From IMG/VR virus record IMGVR_UViG_3300021373_003356, positions 1-38,706 of that record: DNA of 38,706 nt. One strand, written 5' to 3'. Positions 17,957-26,699 of the stretch are shown one piece after another (within the stretch, counting starts at the first letter, position 1; each line of letters starts with the position of its first letter). Under the pieces are notes generated by a model. It saw only the letters and a list, made by a program, of their open reading frames with translations. It was not told the origin of the DNA and made no database searches. The position numbers were made by a program, and so were the translations under genes. The stretch is from a virus.

Positions 17957-20900
17957 ATGGCATCACGTAAGAAAATTTTACTACCAAGAAGCGATATTCC
18001 GGGTCGTGCGCCGACTCTGAATGAAATCGACTTTGGTGAGATTGCAATCAACACGCATGATGGTAAAGCCTTCATCAAACGTGATCGTGATGGTGAAGTC
18101 AGTATTCAATCTATTGGTAGTGAAGATGTTGATAACGTCTATTATGTTTCAAAATCGGGTCAGTATGGTAATGACGGTCGCTCTCTAGGTAATTCATTTC
18201 GTACAGTAGACTCTGCTGTTGAGCGAGTAACAGCACTTCAGAGTTTCAAGTTCAACGAAGATATTTGTGAGCGTGACTTGCAACTTATCATGGACGCGGT
18301 GCGTTATGATATGGTGTTGAACACAAACTATGGTGCGGTCACCGCAGGTAACTCATACAAGCGTGGTAATGCGGCGAAAGTAACGAACGAACAGAAGTAT
18401 CAGACACGAAGAGCGATTAACGAAGAGCGTGTTGGTATGATCTCTGCTCCTCTTGTTGCGGCTAACACGGTTGCAACTGAGCGTATCGTTAACGCATTCA
18501 CAGAAATCATTGATATATTTTACGATGGCGAGCCAGATGATTTGTACTTCACTGATCCACCCATCGAAGCACAGACAGACGCAAACGCCGCGGCGAATGC
18601 ACTGCAAGCAAATCGTACCGCGATTCAAGATGCTGTCGTAACATATGTCAATAATGCATACATTGCACCATACAATCAAGAGAAGTGCCGGCGTGACGTT
18701 GGTCTTATCATCGATGCGATTGCTGATGACTTAGTTCTTGGTACAAACTACAACACAATTACAGCCGGCTTTTCATACAAGCGAGCCAACTCTGCTTATG
18801 TTCTGAGTGATCAAAGAGAGATCACTATCGATGCAATCAACTACGCAATCGGTGAAGTTAATGCTCTGGTTGGTGTAACAAGCGATGCAACGATCAATAC
18901 GCTTGTTGATAACATCACAGATGTGCTTGAGAATCCAGACAGTGCGACATATGGTGCTGGTCAGTTTATCATCGATTATGCGACTACAGCGGGCTCTACT
19001 TATCAGATTACTCAAAGAGATTCAGCAACTCAGGCATTGCAAGACAATCGCCAAGCAATCATTGATGCGGTTGACTCTTATACACAAAACACTTTAGCAC
19101 TCAGCGGATATGATTCAGTTAAGTGTAAGCGAGATACAGGTTTCATTATTGATGCACTGTCATATGACATCAAGTATGGTGGTAATACTGCCTCTCGTAA
19201 AAATGCTCAAGCATATTTTGTTGGCACCAAGAATCAGTTAGGCTATGACAGTGATGAGATTGTTAATACTGCACTAGCGTTTGAGCATCTCAAAGTTGTG
19301 ACTGATGATTACATTTTGCGTGACTCAGAACGTGGTCGAGTTGATACACTGGTTGATCTGATTGTTGAAGTTATTAATGATCGATCTTTGACCAATCTCG
19401 ATGCTGAAGCGGGTATCGAACTTGGTGGCATCAACTCAGCAAACACCACTGAGAGAACAACCATTCTGAATGGCAAGTCTACGATTCAAGATGATACGAT
19501 AGATTATGTTGATACAAACTGGGCAATCAAGACCACGAACATTAAGTCTTATGATGCAGGTAAATGTTCGAGAGACGTTGGTCTTATTATTGATGCCGTA
19601 GCAAGAGACTTGATACTCGGTACAAACTACAACACGAACACTGCTGGCTGGTCTTATAAACGAGCCAACTCTGCGTATGTACTCAGCGATCAGAAAGAAG
19701 CAACAATCAAGGCACTAGAATTTGGTCGAGACTTCTTGACTGGCAGAGATGATGTTGTCCAAGACTCAGCGATCGGTGTATTGTTTGATAACGTAATTAA
19801 TGTTCTTGACGGTACTACAGACACGTACCCAACAATGTCATACCCAACGACTACTGGCGCGACATATCAAACTACTGTACGTAACAATGCCGCTACAGCC
19901 CTACAGACTAACCGAGCCACATTGATTTCAGATCTGTCATCATGGATCGGCACAAACTATCCAAACTTTGTGTATGATTCGGCAGCCTGTGAAAGAGACA
20001 CCGGTTATCTGATCGATGCATTGACACACGATGTTAAGTACGGCGGTAACACCGCCTCTCGTGCGGCCGCTCAGGCTTACTTTGTAGGCACTGAAGACAC
20101 AAGAGATTATGACTTGCATCCTGGTGATCTATACGGGCAGTTAGATTCCGATGAAGTCGAACCAACAGTGGCCGCCTTCAATCAATTAGATACGTTGATC
20201 GATACTTACGTAACAACAAGCAACGAAAGAACCAAGATTTCTGATCTGATCGGTATTGTCACTGAAGTTCTTGAAGATCGCAGTCTCAACGGGCTTGATG
20301 CTTCATCTGAGATTGAACTTGGTGGGCTAGGCGACTCAGAGTTTAATGCGATTCTGAATAATCGAGAAGAAACACAAGATGCAGTTGTTGCTTATGTTGA
20401 TGAAAACTTTGCACAGCAAGCCTCATTACCCGACTATGATCAACAGAAATGTTATCGAGACACAGGTTTAATTCTTGATGCCGTCCGTCGCGACTTGCTT
20501 ATTGGTACAGACTATAACACAATCACGGCAGCCTTTGCTTACAAGAGAGCAAACTCTACGAAGGTGCTTACAGATCAATTAACGAATACTATTCGTGCGA
20601 TTGAATTTGCTCGTGATGAAACACAAGATCTTTCGTCTGTTTCGACCGATTTGTCTACTCTGTTTAAACGTTTTACAGATGTACTCAATGACTATACGAC
20701 TGAGTACACAACACCTACGTATCCGACAACGGTTGGTTCTACTTTCCAGCAAACATTAGACGGAGAGAGAATTGATTTTGCAACAGATGTTCAAGCCTCT
20801 CGACAAACACTTATCGATGATCTTATCACATGGATTGGTGAAAATGAACCTACGGTACAATACAACCGTGCCAAGTGTGAGAGAGATACTGGATATGTTC

Positions 20901-23900
20901 TTGATGCATTATGTCATGACATCAAATATGGTGGTAACACTGCGACAAGACAAGCCGCTCTTTCATACTGGGAAGGCACAAACAATCAGTTAGTTACATC
21001 CGAAGAGATTGATGCAACGGTTGCGGCTTACAGTGAGTTGAAGTCTATCATTGCAAGTGATATCACCAATAGTTATGCAAACAACGCTACGATAGACAAT
21101 GAGGTTGATACACTTATCACGATCATTACCACCGTCATTCAACAAGGTGTTGATTTTGTTGCAGATGAGATCGAGATTGATACTGGCGGCTTGACAACGA
21201 CAGAATTTGATGCTATCGAAGATGGCACATTACAGATTCAAGATGATGTTATCGAATTTGTCAACGATCTATTCTTTAACCCAGCGTATGACTCAGAAAA
21301 GTGTCATAGAGATGTGGGTGAAATTATTGACGCTCTTCGTGTGGCTCTACTCACTCAGGATGATTTTGCTGTACAGATTGTTCGACAGTCATACTTGCGT
21401 GAAGGTTCTGCTGAAGTATACAACAAACAACGCAACGCTACACTGCAAGCGGTCAATAAACTCGAATCAATCATTCTTAGTGTCACAACGGATGCAACGG
21501 TTGAGTCAGAACTACAGACGCATTTCGAAACTATTCGAGACGGTATCAATCGCGCAGACACTTCTGAGTTGCCATATCCAGATGCTACGAGTGCAACACA
21601 AACAGATGGCGGTGTAAACGGCGAAGGTGTTGATGCTGAAACACGAGCCGTCATCACGTTCTTCCAGAACAATGATCCTACTCTCGAAGATGATATCATT
21701 ACGTTTGTAAATACACAGGTTTCACCTTATGATGAGACCAAGTGTCGGCGTGATGTCGATATTATCTTCAAGTGTATCGCGCACGATACTGCTGTTGGTG
21801 GTGATTGGGCAACGACGAAAGCGGCACGTGCTTACTTCGAAGGTGTTGTAAACCAGTTAGGAAATAATGCGACAGAAATCGAAGCAACGATTGCGGCCTA
21901 TGAGCGTATCAAGACGCAATCGATTGATGTGACCTTCGAAGCACAAGCGGCTGGCTTAGGCATCACGACCAAGAAAGACGCTATTAAAACATATCTGAAG
22001 AATCTCGTTGACATAATCATCGACGTGATCAAGGCTGACGATTCGTCAACAATCGAAGACGAAACATTCCCAGGAACAAACGGTGTATTGAGTGATAGAC
22101 TGATAGAAGTTAACGCTCTGAAAAATAACCGTACTCAATGGCAGAATGCTATTATCGATTTTGTGAATGACTCGAATCCTGTCAATGCATTTGACGATGA
22201 GAAGTGTAGACGTGATACGAAACTGATTATCAATGCAATTATTCTTGATCTTCAGAACAACACTGATTATAATAGTATCACTGCTGGTCTGGCTTATCGA
22301 AGAGGTAATGCACAGAAGGTTCAAGACGATCAGTTAAAATACACGATTGACTCGATCAATTACTTGCGAGATCTTCTTGTTGGCACCGACGGTATCACAA
22401 CAACTGAAGTTGCCACAGTCAAGGCGCGCATTAAACAGATCACAGACTTGCTTTCTGATTCTACGGCATTCGATGCTGAAGATGGCACAGACGTATCATA
22501 TGATCTAAGCAATGCAACGCAAGATCAGATCAATGCATTTAATGCATTACGTGCAAATCGTCGTAACTTACAGACACAAATCACTACATGGATTCTCGAT
22601 AACTATCAAGCATTCGAATATGATCTGAAAGCGTGTGAGCGAGATGTGGCTTATATCATCGACGGGCTATGTCACGATCTGATCTACGGCGATCAATACG
22701 CCGCAGAGACCATTGCAAATTCTTACTGGGTTGAAAAAGATCTGAACATTGAAGGCAATGCAGATCAGACACTCAACTTAGATGGTGAAGCGGACAACTA
22801 TTTCTTACAGTTAGGTCAAGGCGAAACAACTACTACAGTTGCGGCTTACAATCAACTTGAAGTCTTCATTCGTAAGGTCATACCGAACACATCAGACGAG
22901 CGAGTGAAGATAAATGAATTGCTTGCTATCATTATTGGCTCAATTAGCGCCACTGATAACACTGGTATACCAAGCACCTTTAACGGCATTACCGTTAGTG
23001 GTACGCCGGCTCAGATTAAATCTAGTAAAGATAATTATGCTGAAGATGTTGTTGCATATGCAAACAAAGTATTCCCTGCCTTCACATACGATCAGAACAA
23101 GTGCCGTCGAGATGTTGGTTTCATTCTCGATGCTCTTACGTATGACCTCAAATATGGCGGTAATAGCGCGACATCGATTGCAATGCGTTCTTACTTCTCT
23201 ATCTTCAATAACGGCTATGGTGATCTGCTAGGTGATAACGAATACACGTTGACAATTCAGGCGTATCGTTACCTGAAAAGAAACATTCTGCCTCGCTACT
23301 TTGATCAGTATGCTGATGGTGTAAGCGATACAAAGAACAAGTTGCTAGACATCATCATCAATGCTATTGTACAAACAAACGAAGGCACATTCCAGTTAGG
23401 CGACTTCTTTGGCGCTGACAGAACACTGAACTTATACGAATACAATTATCCGACAGGGCTTGATGCAGAGTTTGATTCTCTTGTGTTCCCAGATCTTGTG
23501 GCTCGTGGTTACAAAGTGACGTTTAATGATCTGTTCAATGTACACCAAGAGTTCAATGTTGGCGCATCTCAGCGACTCACGATCATTCGATCATCAAATG
23601 CGGTAGCACAGAACCAAGGCACAGACAGCACGATCTTCGTCAAGTCGGGTGACTACATTATCAACAACCCGATCAAGTTGCCGCCCAAGACTTCAATCAT
23701 TGGTGACGCACTGCGATCTGTTACGTTCAGACCGAACAGTGTTGATAGCGATTTCTTCTGGGCAGACAACGGCGTGTATATCAAAGAGATTACATTCCGT
23801 GATCATCAAAACAATGCGGCTGTTCTTGCTTATGATCCAAACGTTGAATCATCAAGAGCAGGACCTTTCATTACGCAGTCGCCTTATGTGCAGAACTGTA

Positions 23901-26296
23901 CGTCTCTGACCTCATCAGGCATCGGCTTACGAATCGATGGTTCGAAAGTGTCGGGCTTACGCTCAATGGTACTTGACGCATTCACACAGTTCAATGCTGG
24001 TGGTATCGGCGTTTACTTGTTGAACCGTGGCTACTCTCAGTTAGTATCACTCTTTACCGTATCGACTACGACTTCAGTATTGACTGAGACTGGTGGGCAA
24101 TGTTCACTTACAAACTCGAACTCATCATTCGGTGAGTTCGGTCTCGTATCACGTGGCGGCAGCCCGAAACTCTATGAAGGTCAACTCTACGCAAACTATA
24201 TCACGAATGATGAGGTCATTCGGGTCAACAGTATCATCACAAATGACTCTGCCGACTATACGTTAAACTTGGGTGACTTCAAGCGACCAAACTATAACGA
24301 TGCATTGAAGTTTGACTCTGAGAATTACTACTATACCGTTACAGATGTGAGCGAAGAGATTCTACAAGATTGGGCACAAACTGGCAACGACGAAGAGTCA
24401 GAACAACTTGCTACAAACTCTCAGACAAACAACGGCATGTTTGGCTACTCAACACATATGTCTATCGATGACAAGTACTCACTCATCTCAGAACTCAAAG
24501 ATGGTGCAGGGCGTGTTGAAGTTTACACACAAGATCTAGTAGGCGGTGTGCCGACTTGGAGTTATCAAGCACTGCTTCAGGCTACGCCACCATTTGGATC
24601 AAACACTGACTCAGATGAGTTTGGTGAGAAAGTTATGCTATCTGAAGATGGCTCACTCGCCGCGATATCTGCTCCTGGTAAAAAGCAAGTAGATGCAACA
24701 GCAACGAACAAACAGAACGGGCAGATGTATCTCTTCTCACGTTCTGGTGAAACTTGGACTCAAGACACCACGATACAACTTACAGGTGTGACAGATCGTA
24801 ATATTCGATTCGGCACTGACTTTGATTTATCAGAAGACGGCACTCACCTTGTTGTAACATCTACGAACGATCTTAACTCGAATCAAGGTAAGGCTTACGT
24901 CTATAGCCGACCTAACACAAGTTCAACAACGTGGACTTTACTTGACACACTCTTGTGTCCTGATGGTGCAGCCGCCTCAGTAAACGAAGTGGCAGCCACA
25001 ATCAGTAAAGACGGACAAGATCTCGTGTTACACTGGCGTGGTAATATTAACAAAGCGTACTACTATCAAAGAAACATTGACAGCAAATACATTCTTGCAC
25101 AGGTCATTGTACCTAAATCAAACTTTGGTGGCGAACGTGACGGTGTTATAAGAATGTCGCCCAACTCAGATTATCTGCTGTTCGGTGATCGTTTATCACC
25201 ACGTGGTTACTTCACAAATGAGTTTACGGATTCAGATAACGGTGTTGAACAGCGTATTCGAAGAAAACAAGAACTTACTAACGTAAACTTCTCAGGCTCG
25301 AACATATTGTCTACAACAGACACAGACGCAGATTTTACAGATGAGTTTGTGACTGGGCAGACCGTGACGATTGCGGGTTCAGCAAACAATAATGGCACAT
25401 ATACAATCAACGATGTGACAGCAAACACGTTGACATTTGATGAAGCCTTTGACACAACAGGTGGTGACACTGTAGTTCAGGTCTATCAAGACAGTTCAGG
25501 TGTCATTGAATACTTCACGTTCTTCGAAGGGCAGTGGGTGACTCAAGACCTTGAAGAAGCGACCGCGGGACTTCCAACTGGTTTTGGTTTTGGCGCGAGT
25601 CTCGACGTATCGTCTGATGCAAAACTTGCTGTAGTCGGAAACAATCCGAAGCATGATCAAACGATTGGTCATTCAGTCAGTGTGTTCGAAAGAAAGCGTA
25701 GCGATTGGCAACGTGTTAACACATTACAGCCTCAGACGCCCGTGAACATTAGCGATCAAGGCAAGAACGACAACTATGGATTTGGTGGGCAAGCACTTGC
25801 GTGTGGTAAAGGTGGTGATCTCATACTGATCGGTGCACCAGAACACAGACAGACCGACACTGATGCCAGCACCGAATACGGGCAAGCGTTCTTCTATTAC
25901 TCAATACTTGATGAGACTGGTGCGTTTGAGATTACAGTCTCTCCGCCACTAAATAGTAACAAGACGATTGATCAGACAATTGGTTTCCACCAGAGATCAT
26001 TGATCACCGCTTCGGGTCATACGTTCGAATACGTAGGCTCAGGTACGAATATGTTTACCGCTATTCCACAGAACGGCGGTATACCGAAGAAAGAAAATGA
26101 GATCGTGTTTGACTCAGCGGGAGCCGCAACACCAAACTTTGGTCTTGTATACTTTACCGCAACAGACGAACTGGGTGACTTTAGAATTGGTGAGAACTTA
26201 AGAATTAACCGTGAAGAAGGTACTATTACAGGTGATACGTTTGACAGATCACTATTTGCAGTACTGACTCCATTCATTCTAGCACTAGAGGGATAA
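17957..26296 (+). CDS. Giant multidomain tail-fibre protein with 12-module helical array
   Basis: 2779 residues. Residues 1-60 form a typical fibre N-terminus (MASRKKILLPRSDIPG, DFGEIAINTHDGKAF). Residues 61-95 (YYVSKSGQYGNDGRSLGNSF) are the opening of a pectate-lyase-like beta-helix, but the rest of that helix appears only at about 1880-2135 (FVKSGDYIINNPIKLPPKTS, SPYVQNCTSLTSSGIGLRID). Between them lies a 12-module helical array (see its own entry). Residues 2135-2645 resemble an FG-GAP/propeller region (FGEKVMLSEDGSLAAISAP, FGTDFDLSEDGTHLVVTS, FGASLDVSSDAKLAVVGN), interrupted at about 2441-2515 by a small NGTYTI beta module. Residues 2650-2779 (GHTFEYVGSGTNMFTAIP, FDRSLFAVLTPFILALEG) are a C-terminal domain I recall from cyanophage fibre proteins. 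It is presumably a host-recognition or baseplate-attached fibre. Confidence 0.9.
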   Translation: MASRKKILLPRSDIPGRAPTLNEIDFGEIAINTHDGKAFIKRDRDGEVSIQSIGSEDVDNVYYVSKSGQYGNDGRSLGNSFRTVDSAVERVTALQSFKFNEDICERDLQLIMDAVRYDMVLNTNYGAVTAGNSYKRGNAAKVTNEQKYQTRRAINEERVGMISAPLVAANTVATERIVNAFTEIIDIFYDGEPDDLYFTDPPIEAQTDANAAANALQANRTAIQDAVVTYVNNAYIAPYNQEKCRRDVGLIIDAIADDLVLGTNYNTITAGFSYKRANSAYVLSDQREITIDAINYAIGEVNALVGVTSDATINTLVDNITDVLENPDSATYGAGQFIIDYATTAGSTYQITQRDSATQALQDNRQAIIDAVDSYTQNTLALSGYDSVKCKRDTGFIIDALSYDIKYGGNTASRKNAQAYFVGTKNQLGYDSDEIVNTALAFEHLKVVTDDYILRDSERGRVDTLVDLIVEVINDRSLTNLDAEAGIELGGINSANTTERTTILNGKSTIQDDTIDYVDTNWAIKTTNIKSYDAGKCSRDVGLIIDAVARDLILGTNYNTNTAGWSYKRANSAYVLSDQKEATIKALEFGRDFLTGRDDVVQDSAIGVLFDNVINVLDGTTDTYPTMSYPTTTGATYQTTVRNNAATALQTNRATLISDLSSWIGTNYPNFVYDSAACERDTGYLIDALTHDVKYGGNTASRAAAQAYFVGTEDTRDYDLHPGDLYGQLDSDEVEPTVAAFNQLDTLIDTYVTTSNERTKISDLIGIVTEVLEDRSLNGLDASSEIELGGLGDSEFNAILNNREETQDAVVAYVDENFAQQASLPDYDQQKCYRDTGLILDAVRRDLLIGTDYNTITAAFAYKRANSTKVLTDQLTNTIRAIEFARDETQDLSSVSTDLSTLFKRFTDVLNDYTTEYTTPTYPTTVGSTFQQTLDGERIDFATDVQASRQTLIDDLITWIGENEPTVQYNRAKCERDTGYVLDALCHDIKYGGNTATRQAALSYWEGTNNQLVTSEEIDATVAAYSELKSIIASDITNSYANNATIDNEVDTLITIITTVIQQGVDFVADEIEIDTGGLTTTEFDAIEDGTLQIQDDVIEFVNDLFFNPAYDSEKCHRDVGEIIDALRVALLTQDDFAVQIVRQSYLREGSAEVYNKQRNATLQAVNKLESIILSVTTDATVESELQTHFETIRDGINRADTSELPYPDATSATQTDGGVNGEGVDAETRAVITFFQNNDPTLEDDIITFVNTQVSPYDETKCRRDVDIIFKCIAHDTAVGGDWATTKAARAYFEGVVNQLGNNATEIEATIAAYERIKTQSIDVTFEAQAAGLGITTKKDAIKTYLKNLVDIIIDVIKADDSSTIEDETFPGTNGVLSDRLIEVNALKNNRTQWQNAIIDFVNDSNPVNAFDDEKCRRDTKLIINAIILDLQNNTDYNSITAGLAYRRGNAQKVQDDQLKYTIDSINYLRDLLVGTDGITTTEVATVKARIKQITDLLSDSTAFDAEDGTDVSYDLSNATQDQINAFNALRANRRNLQTQITTWILDNYQAFEYDLKACERDVAYIIDGLCHDLIYGDQYAAETIANSYWVEKDLNIEGNADQTLNLDGEADNYFLQLGQGETTTTVAAYNQLEVFIRKVIPNTSDERVKINELLAIIIGSISATDNTGIPSTFNGITVSGTPAQIKSSKDNYAEDVVAYANKVFPAFTYDQNKCRRDVGFILDALTYDLKYGGNSATSIAMRSYFSIFNNGYGDLLGDNEYTLTIQAYRYLKRNILPRYFDQYADGVSDTKNKLLDIIINAIVQTNEGTFQLGDFFGADRTLNLYEYNYPTGLDAEFDSLVFPDLVARGYKVTFNDLFNVHQEFNVGASQRLTIIRSSNAVAQNQGTDSTIFVKSGDYIINNPIKLPPKTSIIGDALRSVTFRPNSVDSDFFWADNGVYIKEITFRDHQNNAAVLAYDPNVESSRAGPFITQSPYVQNCTSLTSSGIGLRIDGSKVSGLRSMVLDAFTQFNAGGIGVYLLNRGYSQLVSLFTVSTTTSVLTETGGQCSLTNSNSSFGEFGLVSRGGSPKLYEGQLYANYITNDEVIRVNSIITNDSADYTLNLGDFKRPNYNDALKFDSENYYYTVTDVSEEILQDWAQTGNDEESEQLATNSQTNNGMFGYSTHMSIDDKYSLISELKDGAGRVEVYTQDLVGGVPTWSYQALLQATPPFGSNTDSDEFGEKVMLSEDGSLAAISAPGKKQVDATATNKQNGQMYLFSRSGETWTQDTTIQLTGVTDRNIRFGTDFDLSEDGTHLVVTSTNDLNSNQGKAYVYSRPNTSSTTWTLLDTLLCPDGAAASVNEVAATISKDGQDLVLHWRGNINKAYYYQRNIDSKYILAQVIVPKSNFGGERDGVIRMSPNSDYLLFGDRLSPRGYFTNEFTDSDNGVEQRIRRKQELTNVNFSGSNILSTTDTDADFTDEFVTGQTVTIAGSANNNGTYTINDVTANTLTFDEAFDTTGGDTVVQVYQDSSGVIEYFTFFEGQWVTQDLEEATAGLPTGFGFGASLDVSSDAKLAVVGNNPKHDQTIGHSVSVFERKRSDWQRVNTLQPQTPVNISDQGKNDNYGFGGQALACGKGGDLILIGAPEHRQTDTDASTEYGQAFFYYSILDETGAFEITVSPPLNSNKTIDQTIGFHQRSLITASGHTFEYVGSGTNMFTAIPQNGGIPKKENEIVFDSAGAATPNFGLVYFTATDELGDFRIGENLRINREEGTITGDTFDRSLFAVLTPFILALEG
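18250..23370 (+). repeat. Twelve CxRDxGxIIDA helical modules
   Basis: Protein-level repeat, residues about 100-1800 of the 2779-residue fibre. Each 140-155-residue module opens with a KCxRDxGxIIDAxxxD helix. The Cys positions fall near residues 104, 243, 389, 536, 678, 832, 974, 1116, 1263, 1417, 1559 and 1716. Two subtypes mostly alternate: one followed by LGTNYNTITAGxSYKRANS, the other by YGGNTASRxAAQAYFVGT. DNA copies are well diverged. Confidence 0.85.
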
Positions 26297-26297
26297 A

Positions 26298-26699
26298 ATG
26301 GCAACACCATTAAACGCATTTAAAACAAAGGTTTGGTCACTACGTGATTCAGACGCCGCTCAAGGAAAGTTGGTGTATAATACGCCGCCTAATGTGACGG
26401 CCATTATCCTTGGTGCGCAGATATCAAACGTAGACTCAGACAGAACGGTCGAGTTCTCATTCATTCACAAAGACGTAGGTACTGGTGAAGAAACACCACT
26501 GGTAGAAAAGTTTCCTGTGCGAGTCAATGATGCAGTTTCGCCTTTGGTTGGTAAGTTAGTCGTACAAGAAGGCAACCAACTTTTTGTTTACTCACACTCT
26601 ACAACACCTGCAAACAGACAGCCAGGTCCTCCAGGAGTTGGTGACACTGATGACAGTCTAAAATTAGTTCTCTCACTACTTGAGTCATTAAACGGATGA
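26298..26699 (+). CDS. Small virion-associated protein
   Basis: 133 residues, starting one base after the stop of the giant fibre gene. It is beta-rich (VTAIILGAQISNVDSDRTVE, KLVVQEGNQLFVYSHSTT) with a Pro/Gly-rich turn (NRQPGPPGVGDTDD) before a short C-terminal helix (LKLVLSLLESLNG). I recall similar small proteins in the same position of marine T4-like phages but know no function. Its stop overlaps the next start (ATGA), so it is co-translated with the following fibre and may be its partner or assembly factor. Confidence 0.75.
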   Translation: MATPLNAFKTKVWSLRDSDAAQGKLVYNTPPNVTAIILGAQISNVDSDRTVEFSFIHKDVGTGEETPLVEKFPVRVNDAVSPLVGKLVVQEGNQLFVYSHSTTPANRQPGPPGVGDTDDSLKLVLSLLESLNG

